A stretch of DNA of 64,000 nucleotides from Scleromitrula shiraiana (Eukaryota > Ascomycota > Leotiomycetes > Helotiales > Sclerotiniaceae), in the NCBI GenBank assembly GCA_028455995.1, contig JABELC010000001.1, positions 3,398,501 to 3,462,500 of the forward strand, in the 5' to 3' direction. How positions within the stretch are numbered: position 1 is the stretch's first letter; each line of letters starts with the position of its first letter. The notes below the pieces were generated by a model. It was not told where the DNA came from and made no database searches. It saw nothing but the letters and a program-made list of their open reading frames with translations. Shown piece after piece: positions 1 through 10,989 of this stretch. The position numbers and the translations under genes were made by a program.

Positions 1-121
1 CGCAGGAAAAAGAGCAGGATGCTATAGAGATTTATGTGGATATGAAAATATTTGGGTATACTATCTAAAGAGGTATCATTCTATCTTTTTATACAGAAAA
101 TGTATAATCTACATAAATACA

Positions 122-1924
122 TCAAACTTTCAATTCCCTCCCATAACTATCCCCTCTTATGATACCGTCCGGTCTCACTTCCCCACCATCCATACCTAAT
201 CCCAAGCCCTCTAAACCTAAATCTTCCAACCCCCTAAACCCCTCCTCAACCACCCATTTTGTCCCCTTCTCACCACTTTTGAACAAAGCCTCACATGCCC
301 TTCCCAAAACCAATAGGCCAGGTGGTCTACTTCCCAATTCTTCCACTGCCTCTACCACCCATTCCAAACTCGTCCTTATAACTCTTTGATCTGGACATGA
401 CGCCCTCTCCACAACTGCACAAGGGGTTTCTTTCGGCCATAACCTCCTCGTCTCTATCACCTCTCCACTCTTTTCATCTGTAACCTTAGCATCCACAGAA
501 TCATATGTTGTAAGATCATCCACCAATCCTTTAATTCGGTGAAGAGCCATGAGAAAAATAACCGTCTGCGTCTCCACATATTCCGGTGGAACCGTAGGTT
601 TACCTTTCCTTCCCGTCCCCGTACATATCAGTACCTGATCCGAAACCGCACGTTGAGTAGCCGGTATCCCCGCAAATAATGGTGCACTTAACGCGCTCGT
701 GATACCCGGTAATACAACCACTCTATCCGCAAATCCCTCCTTTCGAAAGAATTCATATTCCTCTCCTCCCCGGCCATATATGTAAGGATCGCCTTGCTTT
801 AAACGCAATACAGTTTTCCCGGATTTCAAACCTGCAAGTCCTAATGATAGAAGTTCTTGCTGAGCCAGTTCTGCATTGCCGGGGAATTTTCGTGCGATAT
901 GAATGGGTGTGCGGCGGGGGATTAGGTCGAGTACGCCAGAGGGGACGAGTTTATCAGCGAGGATTATGTCGGCTGAGAGGATGGCTTTGTGAGTTGCGCG
1001 GGTGAGTAGATCAGGGTGACCAGGACCGGACCCAGCTAGTATTATTTGAGGTTTCTTCTCAGTACGAGAATCTAGTGATGAGGTGTCGAGAGGCGTTGAG
1101 GTCGATGGGTTGTTAGCATACGATTTTAAGACGGAGTCTACGTCGACATCTGTTATCGATGCTAACCGTCGAAGGGGCCAATATTCGCAGATTTGTGATA
1201 ACCATCTCATACGTCTATTCTTTGCAGCATCTAAATCTGCTTCTGTGATAAGTTTGTTGAAGGTAGATGTTTGATCTGTTTCTTCCTCATTATCCAAATC
1301 TCCATTGACAGTTAAATGCGATAAATGATCTTCTTCCTGTATGCGTCTACGGATAGTACCGAGTTTGAGACAAGCACTTCCTAAATTTGTGGGAAGAGAA
1401 GAGGCAATTTCACGACGTATTCGAGAGGAGAGCTTACAGCCTTTACCATTGGTTGTTACACCAATTTGTAGAGGACCATCGGTATGTGTCGAGAGGAGAG
1501 AGAACGTACAGAGGTTTGGGGAATCTGCTACGTTGACTGGTATGCGATTTCTTTTGCAGAGTTGGGAAATATGTACACCTTCATACGTCAGTCAATTGCA
1601 ATTGAAGAAAGACTTATACTCACTCATAGGATCTCTCGGTCCAGAAGTAACAAATACTGCATCTACAACGCCACCAATTTCCTCTCTACCAAGTCGCATA
1701 ACATCATTATCTTCAAATGGTTTCTTTAACCATTCTATCTCCTTATTTTCGATCCTCTTTTGTAATGAATAATGTAGTTCGGTATTTTCAGGAGCAATGA
1801 GTAATGGTTTTGCGCCAACTTCAAGGGATTTAGTACATCTGGCTCCTGCTAATGGATTCGATCCTATAACTAAATGTATATGTGATGTAGAATCGATAGC
1901 TGTAAGGAGAGATATTGAAGCCAT
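122..1924 (-). CDS. MET1: Siroheme synthase: MET8-type dehydrogenase fused to MET1-type uroporphyrinogen-III C-methyltransferase
   Basis: Two exons (1624-1924 and 122-1578) with a 45-bp intron (GTGAGT...AAG) join in phase to give 585 aa. The N-terminal ~190 aa is a precorrin-2 dehydrogenase/ferrochelatase-like NAD-binding domain: a glycine-rich stretch with GSNPLAGARC near residue 20, then IPVNVADSPNLCTFSLLST after the junction. The C-terminal half is a SAM-dependent tetrapyrrole methylase: GSGPGHPDLLT, ADKLVP, RLKQGDPYIYGRGGEE, PGITSA. Such enzymes make siroheme, the cofactor of sulfite and nitrite reductases, in the cytosol. S. cerevisiae splits these functions between Met8 and Met1; a fused form is usual in filamentous fungi. 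The start at MASISLL has no competing in-frame ATG after a stop. The intron is at the short end for fungi. Function is confident; the symbol follows the methylase half. Confidence 0.92.
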
Positions 1925-3302
1925 AGTGAATTGGCCAATTCCTCTTGTCAAGAAGTAGTATGACTTTAATGTGATAGCAACTTTAGAACTTAATGATAGT
2001 AGATAGTAGATAGTAGATCTGGAGTCTAACAAAGGAAGCTCTATTGGCAATAGAGATTTGAGAGAAAGAAGAGAAGAAGATCAATATATACAATATTCAA
2101 TTGATCAAAAGAAAAGAAAAAGAAAGAGAATGAACGATAAGAAAATACCTTTTCCCCTACCAAACCCCGCGCTACTATTTTCGATGTTTGTACCTACGAG
2201 TATAAATTTATTCATTCCCCAAGTGCTTCACGATAACACAAGCACAAGCTATTGCGCCATCGCGCCATCGATAAGAAATTTCATTTTGCCCCTCCATACA
2301 TATTTATTATTCATTTGCTTAGTGGGGTAATTGGACTGATTGGATTCTGTTACTAAGCAGATATGCGAAAGGTTTTCCATCCAATCAAGGAATTCAATTA
2401 ACAATTGACAATCTCCTGTCCCCGCGGAAATCCACTCCTCAATATTTCTATCCTACCATCCCACAAAACTCACTTTCCTTAAGCCTATCTATTACAGTAT
2501 GAGGACTGTGTGCAGACTATATACCTGGGTGCCAAAAGTCCAAAGATAATGAAAATTAGTTTTGCATGATCTTCATGAAGTTGTGTCAACACCGATAGGT
2601 AATAATACGATAGGTTCACTTGCATGTCGTTAATTGCTGGCATAAATAAGCATTTAGTCAGCTTCAATGTTAAAATTCTTCAAGTTCCGATATATATTAT
2701 ACTTGCATTTTGGACAGCTTCCATGGAGTGAGTAGCATGTATGGGAGTATTGAATAATGTTTGCCGAGCCCATGAGTATGATGGTTTTCTGGTACCAGTT
2801 AACAAAGGTCTATATGCAAAGAAAACCTAAATTTACTCGTGGGAAAGACTTGCGATTACATGGTTATATGACTAGATTGGCTGGAGGATTGGTACTGTAT
2901 GTATACGAAATAATCTGATATTACTGGCAGTCACGATGGTCTGGTTGTGATTAGCAAAGTTGGCATCATCAAGTCTCATGAAATGAATTCATTGTCGAAA
3001 AATGACTTCTTATAATTATTGAGCACAATTATCACTTAGCAAAGACTACTTCACCTAGCTATACATTACAAGAAACACCAATTGCCCGTCTCATCACCTT
3101 CAACAAAAGCTTAACAGGACTCAAGGTACTCACGAAGCAAAGCCACTTCAGAGGCACCAGCCATTAAATTCGCAAAACAAGCGGAAACCAACCATCATGA
3201 ACAAGCAAATAACCTCCAGATCCCTCCTTGATCTTGAACCATGTACTAACAATATAACTCTGCAGTCCAGATCCTCTAGAAAGCGATATCCAATCCGCCT
3301 CT
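1925..3302. other. Intergenic region upstream of the siroheme synthase gene
   Basis: About 1.4 kb without a convincing gene. The first 200 bases upstream of the siroheme synthase ATG are purine/pyrimidine biased on opposite strands (AGAAAG-type runs), typical of a fungal promoter and leader. A CGCCATCG doublet lies near 2257-2271. The rest is AT-rich with short random frames. The part after about 3120 may be the 5' leader of the next gene. Confidence 0.5.
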
Positions 3303-3581
3303 ATGAAACTCCGAGACATCGACGAGAAGAACCGGACTTCCTGGCTCGACTACTTCAACAAGATCCTCACAGCATTTAAACAGACGAAGCACGATTGGAG
3401 GAATGAATCTCTAATAGATGAGACAATGCAACTTTTCAAAGATGCAAAAGTCTTGGAGGACGAGTATAGGGATAGAACGTTCGAGCAATTTGATATTATC
3501 ATGAAGGAGTTCAAAGCAAGGAGGTTAGAACTTTATGGTGGGTTGCATGATTTAAGTATGTTGAAATCCGAAGAAAAATAG
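3303..3581 (+). CDS. Small hypothetical helical protein
   Basis: A 92-aa frame starting MKLRDIDEKNR, rich in charged residues and apparently all-helical (KNRTSWLDYFNKIL, then EFKARRLELYGGL). I do not recognise a family. The same frame is open upstream to an AG at 3265 (CTCTGCAG), reading PDPLESDIQSAS before the Met, so a leader intron or an extra N-terminal exon is possible. The only nearby upstream ATG (3197) is in another frame and no sensible splice joins it. The upstream GT at 3126 could pair with the 3265 AG as a 5'-UTR intron. It lies head-to-head at a distance from the siroheme synthase gene. It could be a real small gene or a chance frame. Confidence 0.4.
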   Translation: MKLRDIDEKNRTSWLDYFNKILTAFKQTKHDWRNESLIDETMQLFKDAKVLEDEYRDRTFEQFDIIMKEFKARRLELYGGLHDLSMLKSEEK

Positions 3582-4193
3582 GTTGAACTTCCTCCAAGAC
3601 GATTGGGGTGGAGATGAGAGGTAGTGATGGCTGTTGGTGGTGGATAGTTGCAGAGTTTAGTCACTGTACTTGACAAACATACAGCTTGATTATGATGAGA
3701 AGTTGCGTGGTTTCTGCGCCAGATGTTTGAGAGGAACCGAAGATTTTAATAGGCATATTGGTTTTTGTTACTATGGTTTATTTTTATGCTTCTGGAAAAT
3801 TATGCAGTTTTGACAAGCATTGATTGATTCAACTATTGGATTGTTTCATCCTGAATTAAACAGTCAGAACACAAATTCAAATATTTTGCATGAACTAACA
3901 AATGTACCATTTGTATTTAAATAGGGTCAATCAGGTTCCATCACAATAACGCATTTTCAAAAGCTCATACACTATCTTCGGTTTGGAAAAGATCAACTTG
4001 AGTTGAGAGATAGCATCATCCTCCCACTCACAACCATTCTCTAACTAAGCAGAGTGAAAAAAGCTTATCAACAACAGTCTCGCAATATCCTACCAAACAC
4101 CTAACACCACATGTATATCCAAAACACCACGCAATGCTTACAATCCGCACAAACACCATGATATCAACCCTCCAAAAAGCACACACAGCACCC
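3582..4193. other. Intergenic region between the small hypothetical and POP7
   Basis: About 600 bases of AT-rich sequence between convergent genes. It should hold both 3' UTRs. I see no gene, repeat or RNA. Confidence 0.5.
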
Positions 4194-4847
4194 TCAAACA
4201 TAAGAAACAACAACCTCCAACGCACTAACCCTCCTCACCCTACTACTCCCACCCACCGCATCCCCAACCCCATCCTCGCCCTCCTCATCACTCCCCACCC
4301 CCACGACATCATCCACAGCCCCCACACTACTCGTCCTCACCCTCACCTGCACACCCTCCTGTCCCTGCCACCAATTCGCCAACTGCAAAACCTTCTCAAT
4401 AGCTTTCCCCGTCCCTTTAATAACTACCTCCCCGGCCACATTCCCATTCCCATTCCCATTCCCATTCCCATTTCCGCTTCCACTCCCTGATTTCTTCCCC
4501 CTTGCGCTCTTTATCCCCTCCTCAATACCCCTCACCAATTCCCGATCCGTAGCAGGCAGACTCTTGGGACCGGCCCTCGATTCCGCAGCATCCAGATACT
4601 TGCGCACGCGTTTAACGATGGATATGAACGGGGAATTGGGCGAGACATAGACGGTTTTTTGGGAGGAGGATTGGAGAGACGATATTGCGGGGTGGAGGAG
4701 TGGGCGTTTTTGGATTTTTTGATCTAGGTTGGCATTGTATTGTTAGTGTGGGTTTGGGATGGGGATATTGAATTTGTACGTACTTTGGGGGAGTCGGGGA
4801 AGTTTGGGAGGTTGCTCCTTTTGAGGAGCGTTGTTCGTAGGTGCCAT
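4194..4847 (-). CDS. POP7: Ribonuclease P/MRP protein subunit POP7 (Rpp20, Alba-like)
   Basis: Exon 1 is 4784-4847 and exon 2 is 4194-4723, with a 60-bp intron (GTACGT...CCTAG). They join in phase to give 197 aa starting MAPTNNAPQK. The Alba-type core is visible: KTVYVSPNSPFISIVKRVRKYLD, then GEVVIKGTGKAIEKVLQLANW, then VRVRTSSVGAVDD, the order seen in Rpp20/Pop7. The protein would act in the nucleolus in tRNA 5' maturation and pre-rRNA cleavage. An inserted Gly-Asn repeat after KKSGSGSG (around residues 100-115) sits between strands and is encoded by a GGGAAT hexanucleotide array. The C-terminal tail is acidic. Length is in the range of fungal orthologues, which are longer than human Rpp20. 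Confidence 0.88.
4438..4476 (-). repeat. Coding GGGAAT hexanucleotide repeat in POP7
   Basis: About six tandem CCCATT units on the + strand (GGGAAT on the coding strand, read as Gly-Asn) lie within POP7. Unit length is a multiple of three, so copy-number change would lengthen or shorten a flexible loop without a frameshift. Confidence 0.85.
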
Positions 4848-5616
4848 GATTGATGTATACAAGCCTGTTGTGTTCGGTCTGCTGTATTCAGACGCGGCGG
4901 TGGTTGTCTCTGGTTACTGGTGCTCGCGGAATGTGTGTGGTGGAATTGATTGTGCGGATGTCTAGCGGGTTGTGCGAGGTGTTGGATAATTTTGGTTTGC
5001 TATATCATATCGTTATTGGGAAATGATCTCGAGTCTGGCATTTATGGAAATCGAGTTACTTTGGTTCTGATGTCGCAAATAACCTAATTGGGATTGTTTT
5101 GCTACTTACCGCCTAATTCTGCCGTAATAAATTAGCTGTATGAACTGGTTGTATGTGGGGTATCCATCCAGATCATCCAAGGATATTCTTGATATCTGAA
5201 GAATGAAACCAAGGAAGTTGGTTATATGAAAGGAAATGTCTACGGGCCGAAGATCTTCTCAAATACTCTCGTTACATCAAACTATTTTGCTTCTAATGTA
5301 GGATCAATTATCAGATGTACAAGAATTAAATCAAACTCCATTCAACCTCTTCATCCCCTTTCACCAAGGCTAGAATCTCAACGGAGAATATTTCTATTTT
5401 ACTAACTAATATTGGAATAACATAAACTCATACATTGTTACACAGCTACTAAGATTCATAGTCCTTGCATCTTCTCTTGCTATGTAATAACAACATCCTA
5501 TACTATTTTCTGCTATCGCGTAGCATTGATCTCGCTGTGCTATCCACAGCTATAACGAGGAGCCTCTAGTAAGTGACATTTCTGGTGACTATTCTCTTTT
5601 AGCCGGGCAGTTCAAT
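4848..5616. other. Intergenic region upstream of POP7
   Basis: About 770 bases holding the POP7 promoter at its left end and, towards 5600, sequence downstream of a broken gene on the same strand. It is AT-rich and I recognise nothing else in it. Confidence 0.45.
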
Positions 5617-6096
5617 CTACTCTTCCCATGTACTACTTTTCCTCATCATCTCTTCACTTTCATCCCAGCCATTATCCGTCCAGAAACACGCGTTCGAAGC
5701 TGCCATATTCGCGGGATTTCAAGTCTCTAATCTCACACGTCGATCGAGGATAGAGAAGTATCGCCAAAGAATGGAAGTTGGATTAAAGTGGTCAATTCGA
5801 TCATGCCAGGTAGGAGAATGCGTGGAAAACATATTGAGTGACGGGGTCCCGGAGATGGTGTGAATTAGCAGCGGAGCTAGACAAAGGGTTAAGAGTGAAA
5901 TCCAGTCTGAGAAGGAAATTCCATGGGATTGATATGCGAATGGGATAGAGTAGGCTTGGGGCGAGATATCTTTTTCGTTTGTTTTTGTAGTTGCATTATG
6001 TGAGGCTTGGGATTTGACAATTGTGATGAGGAAGAGTATGATGAGAGGTGGTGGAATTGAAATGGAACGTATTGGATTCATCCGATCATACTTCAT
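5617..6096 (-). pseudogene. Broken gene for a fungal membrane protein of unknown function
   Basis: The frame starts MKYDRMNPIRSI with an N-terminal hydrophobic signal or anchor, then a short soluble stretch and SDWISLLTLCLAPLLIHTI, probably a membrane segment. It continues WHDRIDHFNPTSILWRYFSILDRR. That organisation is familiar from uncharacterised integral membrane proteins of filamentous ascomycetes, where a Trp and a conserved ASNA-FWT-GWDGSEEM-type block follow. Here a TGA at 5719-5721 interrupts the frame exactly where that Trp is expected, and the same frame then reads NPANMAASNACFWTDNGW and DESEEMM before a TAG at 5617-5619. The single TGG-to-TGA change is C-to-T at CpA on the + strand. 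Splicing around the stop would need an intron of about 37 bp and would remove conserved residues. Family assignment is from memory of the pattern. Confidence 0.68.
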
Positions 6097-6969
6097 CCTT
6101 TCAGATTTCCAATCTATACATATGAACTGAAAATATGAAAAAGGAAATAATCACTCCATCCTGAATGATATAGGAATGAAAGAGTATGAGGGCTCTATTT
6201 ATAAATCTAACACATGTAGGAAACCGTAATACACCAAACAATCGATGCAGCAAACGCTGTGCCCCCACCACGCCTGAACATTACACATATCTTGAAACTC
6301 TCACAATATAACATGATAGAATGAATAAACCAAAATGAAAGCATCGAGCCAACAAAACCCTAAACCGATTGATTTTAAGAATATTTGCCATATAAAGTAC
6401 TAGGAGTCTCGCACTGGCTGGTTGGTCCCTTGTCGCTTTTGTACTCTGTGATAATAGATATAGTGTAACACCTATTGAATACAGATCAAATCAAATCAAA
6501 TCAAATCATCATAGATATCTATGGGCTGTTTGATGTCTTTTAGAAATATGATAGTGGATAAAGACATAATCCTTCATTTTACATTTTACATTTTACATTA
6601 CCTAGCACACACTGACATCACTGTCGATATCTTGCATACTATCCCACACATCAATTAGTAGAATCATCTGAGGAGGCCATCACTTCTCCTGTGTGTGGAG
6701 TTTCGGTTTCTACGTAGATACGCTGATGGGACTAATAATAATAATAATAAAAATAAGTTCAATATTAACATGTCAACCAACTTCTCGAAGTAGTAGCTAT
6801 GATAATCCGAGGTAGCTCAAAATGTCTAGCTTTGAAGTGGCCCCAGCTTCAATTTTCCCCAATAAAATGGAATATAAAATGTAATAAAATGAACGAAGAT
6901 CAATGATTGGACTCCACATTATTTATATCCTTGCCTTACTCCTCATTTTCGTCACCGCACTTTTTACTT

Positions 6970-7037
6970 TACCTTGCCTTGTCTTGTCTTGTCTTCCCTT
7001 GCCTTGCCTTGCCCTTCCTTTCCCTTCCTTTCCCTTG
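6970..7037. repeat. Pyrimidine-rich CCTTG/CCCTTCCTTT tandem tract
   Basis: About 70 bases of degenerate CTTGC, CTTGT and CCCTTCCTTT units, almost all pyrimidine on the + strand. Lies about 0.85 kb upstream of the NIPSNAP start. Confidence 0.8.
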
Positions 7038-7445
7038 CTGGTTGGAGGTTGACTTGTTCATTTATGATACGCATTTGTCCAACTTCCAAGCTTAGAGATC
7101 TCTAATAAACTCATAATATAATAAGACCAATACATCTCATAAATTTACAATTCGTATCACACAAATAAACTACCATCACATACAAAATACTAATATCACC
7201 AAATTCATACATTCTCTATCCTGTAACCATCAATTTTAACCCCCCTCCATCTTTACATAGTAGGAAAAAGGGACAAGAAATCCAAAAAGTGCGGGGTTAA
7301 AAGGGAAGAAAGAAGCCTTTAACATTGCATTGTTACAATTGAATTTAACCAATTATATTTTCCCTTGTGATACTTTGACCTTTAACTTTTAACCATTATA
7401 TTGCAGCTTCGAATATTCCTTTGTTTCTGTTGATTCTATTCTTCA

Positions 7446-7486
7446 CAAGAAGAAGAAGACGAAGAAGAAGAAGAAGAAGAAGAAGA
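7446..7486 (+). repeat. AAG trinucleotide tract
   Basis: A nearly perfect GAA/AAG purine run of about 40 bases, about 400 bases upstream of the NIPSNAP start codon, probably in its promoter or leader. Confidence 0.85.
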
Positions 7487-7878
7487 GGAGGGGATAGGAA
7501 AAAAAAAACAATTATAGAGAGAGAATATATTGTTTACAACATCCTATCAATTCATTTCTGCTTTGCACTCGAATATCACGAAAACAACACGAAAGACGAA
7601 GACTAGGAATAGTTATCCCATCGTATTCAATATACTCGAACGAAGGAAAGCGTACAATTGATAATTTTAGAAGGATATAATAATTGGCTGAGGAGTTAAA
7701 AGCTTGGATTGTCAATCAGTCAATCAGTCAATCATTCAATCATTCAACTGATATTCCTATTTACTTTTACTTGATCATTATAAGGGATACCATTCTTATA
7801 TTTATTATTTATCTATCCAACTTTCGAATCCAAATCATTTGTCTACAATCATCATCACGAATAAATCGATAAATCACA

Positions 7879-8968
7879 ATGTTGACAAGACAACTCATTC
7901 GTAGCTCTATCGCGAGCCAATCTTTAAGAGCTTTCTCAACAACCACCGCCCTATCGCGCGTTCCATCCTTATCAGATATTACTCCACAAGGTGTTACCTC
8001 ATTCGATGCAAAGCAGAAAGAATTTCGAGAAAGAATCGCAGAACAAAGTCGTAAGAAAGAAGCTGCAAGTGAGTCTAATGCATCTCCTACTTCTCAAACA
8101 TCTGCTTCGGCAGACCAAAAACTAAATGGAGCAGAAGCTGCGAGCGGAAATGGCGAGAAGAAGGGAAAGCTGAGTAGTTTAATTTATGGAACTCCGGAAG
8201 GTCGTGAAATGGAGAAAGAAATTGAACAGAGTTTCAGTCAAGTACTTGCGAGAGGAAAATATGTCCATTCGATTGTCTTCCATGAGGTAAAGCCTGATAA
8301 GGTGGAGGAGTACGTGAAATTGGTGGGTGAATGGTATCCAAAGATGGCAGGCATGGAAGAGAATAAAGTACATTTGGTTGGAAGTTGGAGAACGGAAGTT
8401 GGTGACTGCGATACGTTTGGTAAGGATTCTCAATCATAATTATCCTTCACCCCCAATCAGCTAACACTCAATGATAATCATAGTTCATATCTGGGAATAT
8501 CAAAGATATCACGGTTATCACGACTCTCTCCATAGCATCTCCACACACCCTGATTTCTCCGCCTTCGATGCCAAGCTCAAATCCCTCATAACCAAAAAGA
8601 AAGTTTCCCTCATGCAAGAATTCTCTTTCTGGCCAACAACGGCTCCACGCCATTTAGGGGGAATTTTCGAACTTCGTTCATACACTCTTCATCCCGGAAA
8701 TCTACTCGAATGGGAAACTCATTGGCGCCGAGGTCTTAAAGCACGTAGAGAAGTTATGGAAGGTGTAGGAGCATGGTTTGTACAAATTGGAGAATTGAAC
8801 ACTGTACATCACCTATGGCAATTTGCGGATTTGGAGGAAAGAAAGAGAAGAAGAGAGGAGAGCTGGAGTATCGAGGGTTGGGGTGATACAGTTCATAAGA
8901 CAGTCCCGCTCATTCAGAACATGAAGAGTAGGGTATTGATTCCTATGCCATGGAGTCCTGTTGCATAG
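7879..8968 (+). CDS. NIPSNAP family mitochondrial protein
   Basis: Exons 7879-8419 and 8484-8968 flank a 64-bp intron (GTAAGG...ATAG) and join in phase to 341 aa. Residues 1-30 (MLTRQLIRSSIASQSLRAF) are Arg/Ser-rich without acidic residues, a typical mitochondrial presequence. A low-complexity Ala/Ser/Glu linker follows. Two ferredoxin-like NIPSNAP modules are then visible: one around HSIVFHEVKPDKVEEYVKL, and a C-terminal one with GIFELRSYTLHPGNLLEWE and WRRGLKARRE, plus LNTVHHLWQFADLEERKRRR. NIPSNAP proteins are conserved mitochondrial proteins; animal members have been linked to mitophagy signalling, while the fungal role is not defined. Tail-to-tail with the RAVE subunit gene. Confidence 0.92.
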
Positions 8969-9358
8969 GTTTTGGGCGGATGTTGCTGCATTGTATCTTT
9001 CCTGCAGCGAGCGTGGATTTGAGAACATTTGTGATTGATTGGCATTATGAATGTTCAGAGATACCGAATGAATATGATTTGATCGTTAGTATCATGAAAT
9101 GGGAATTTAAATGGCCAGAATGGGTTTTCTATGCCAGTGTATGTATGGCATGTATGGCATGTATGCAATGATGGAGAGGATATCCGGATGTATTACAGTT
9201 AGTTCATCACAAATACTGTTTTTAAGCCATGATGGATACTCAGCAGGACCTTGGTGACATTAAAATTGAAATATGAATTGGGAGAGATTAGAAATAGATT
9301 GTATTAAATGAAGCAACAAAGTCCCAAGATATCTCGATACTTAAGTGCTTCAAGCCCC
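8969..9358. other. Intergenic region between convergent NIPSNAP and Rogdi genes
   Basis: About 390 bases shared by two 3' ends. A short direct repeat of ATGTATGGC units lies near 9139-9166. Nothing else recognised. Confidence 0.5.
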
Positions 9359-10438
9359 CTAATCATCATTACCACCCAAATCCCCACCCATAACAATCTT
9401 CAAACCATTCCTAGCCCCCTCAACCGTATGCTCCAACGCCGCAACCTTAGCCAACATACTCATCAACCTGGGATCCGCACTCTCCACCCTCACCTTCTCC
9501 TTAACCCTCACCTCCTCCCCCTTATACATAAACACCTCATCCATCTCATCATGTTCCAGGCGTCTCTGCGCCCCAATCGCAAAGGCCAACCTGGAGCCAA
9601 AATTGACCGGCTGCGCCACCGCCTCCAACACTCTAATTATCAGCAGTAACGAGCCATCGGAGATGGTGAGATCGAGCGAGAGATTGGCGGGGAGCGGCGG
9701 CGTGAAGGTTTCGGGGGAAATGGGCTTATGCGCCCAGTTGAGGGAGGAGATGGGATTGCTGGGGTTGGGTTCCAGCAGGGAGGGGCCTTTGAGGACGGCT
9801 TTGGCTTCCGAGAGGATGCTGTGCAGGAGGTGCAGTTGCGAGGAGATGAAGGGGGCGGAGTGGCGGTCGCCGGTCCAGCGCGTTATGTCTACGCAGTCGA
9901 GGGATTGGTTGAGGAGGGTGCGGAGTTGGGTGAGCGGTTCCAGGTAGAGGGGGGTGCTTTGCGATAGGGATATGGTGGATGGGGGGAGGGATTTGAGTCG
10001 GAGATGGAGGGTCTAAGGTGTAAGATGTATTGTTAGAATTGGTATTGGCATTGACATTGGCATTGGCATTGGTAGAAGAGATTGGATGGATAAGAGGAAA
10101 TGAAGGGAAACACAAACCCCTTTAACAATTTGGGTTCCCACGCGTGTAATATGTCCCTTTAAATATTCTGATCGCGGCGAGGACATCACGAGTGTTGAGC
10201 CCGGCTCAACTGGCGCAAGTAATGCATAGCAATCCTCGAGACCGGTTTTTAGGGATACGAGTGTTTCTTGGAGGGATTCGAGAAGCCATGATAATTCTCG
10301 TTCCTATTCATTTTATTGTGAGTTTTCTAGTATTTTGTATGCGGATATTTGGAGTTTAAAATGGACGCATACGACTGATTCATCCTCTTCTTTTTTTAAT
10401 TCGTGTGCGGGTAACGATGGCCATACTGAGGTAGACAT
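9359..10438 (-). CDS. RAV2: RAVE complex subunit Rogdi/RAV2
   Basis: Three exons (10373-10438, 10118-10303, 9359-10012) join in phase 0 throughout to give 301 aa starting MSTSVWPSLP. The Rogdi signature is clear: ERELSWLLESLQETLVSLK then GLEDCYALLAPVEPGST, and SSPRSEYLKGHITRVGTQIV. A middle domain (SLSQSTPLYLEPLTQLRTLL) and a C-terminal helix with VRVESADPRLMSMLAKV and ALEHTVEGARNGL complete it. Rav2/Rogdi is part of the RAVE complex, which reassembles the V-ATPase V1 and Vo sectors at the vacuole. The third exon is much more GC-rich than its surroundings. Intron 2 (10013-10117) carries a GGCATT tandem array. An upstream ATG in the same frame would add about 27 residues; I chose the conserved start. 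Confidence 0.9.
10041..10073. repeat. GGCATT hexanucleotide repeat in an intron
   Basis: Four to five units of GGCATT or GACATT (33 bases) within intron 2 of the Rogdi/RAV2 gene. Confidence 0.8.
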
Positions 10439-10989
10439 ATTGATATTGATATATTTTGGGGACGAGTGGTCGGAGTTTGAGTTGGGTGGAGTCTGGAGAT
10501 CATGGATGACGTGCGGCATAATTAGGCGGTGGAGCTGTAGTGGATCAATTTGTAAGATATCTTGTAAGCATTAAGGGTGGGGTGCTAATTTATTCACCGA
10601 TTTCAAATCCCGAGAATTTATTATTAGATAATTCTTTGCTTGTTCTCTATCAAAAAGGGACTTCCTGGACATTATTATAAATTGAAGATCCCGATGACTT
10701 CATGAAAACCCCTGTTGACTAAACTATCAGTCACTAGGGTATACACTATTAAGGTATCTTGATAGTTCGCCCATGACCTCTCTGTAGTTTTCAACTCAGC
10801 TAGCTACTTTTGCAAATAATATCCCCATGCATACTTAATCTAAGACTTTTGTTAATAACTTGGCTTTGTGATTTTGTAAAAACTAGATAAAATTCAATTA
10901 ATCATATCATGAACGTTTGATAAAATTACAAGATGATGGATTAAAGTGTTTTTGTAACTCCTACTGAATTGGCTCGAGTCGATTGCATT
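10439..10989. other. Intergenic region upstream of Rogdi/RAV2
   Basis: About 550 bases of AT-rich promoter-type sequence upstream of the minus-strand Rogdi gene, and downstream of the tannase remnant. No gene seen. Confidence 0.45.

Larger units (their letters stand above)
6097..7878. other. Long repeat-rich intergenic region and NIPSNAP leader
   Basis: About 1.8 kb with no convincing gene but many short tandem repeats: AAATC at 6486-6507, TTTACATT at 6576-6599, AAT at 6732-6750, CCTTG/CCCTT tracts at 6970-7037, AAG at 7446-7486, and a CAATCAGT/CAATCATT array at 7712-7746. Frames seen here are translations of these tracts. The part nearest 7879 is the promoter and 5' leader of the NIPSNAP gene. 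Confidence 0.6.

Noticed and set aside
159..389. Plus-strand frames over the siroheme synthase gene
   Set aside because: They are shadows of the minus-strand coding sequence, with Pro/Ser-rich translations and no splice or domain support.
7421..7606. Arg-rich 61-codon frame upstream of the NIPSNAP gene
   Set aside because: It is the translation of an AAG repeat and a poly-A run, not a protein.
9603..10115. Several long frames over the Rogdi gene on both strands
   Set aside because: Produced by the GC-rich third exon of Rogdi; only the minus frame with the Rogdi signature and clean splice phases is real.
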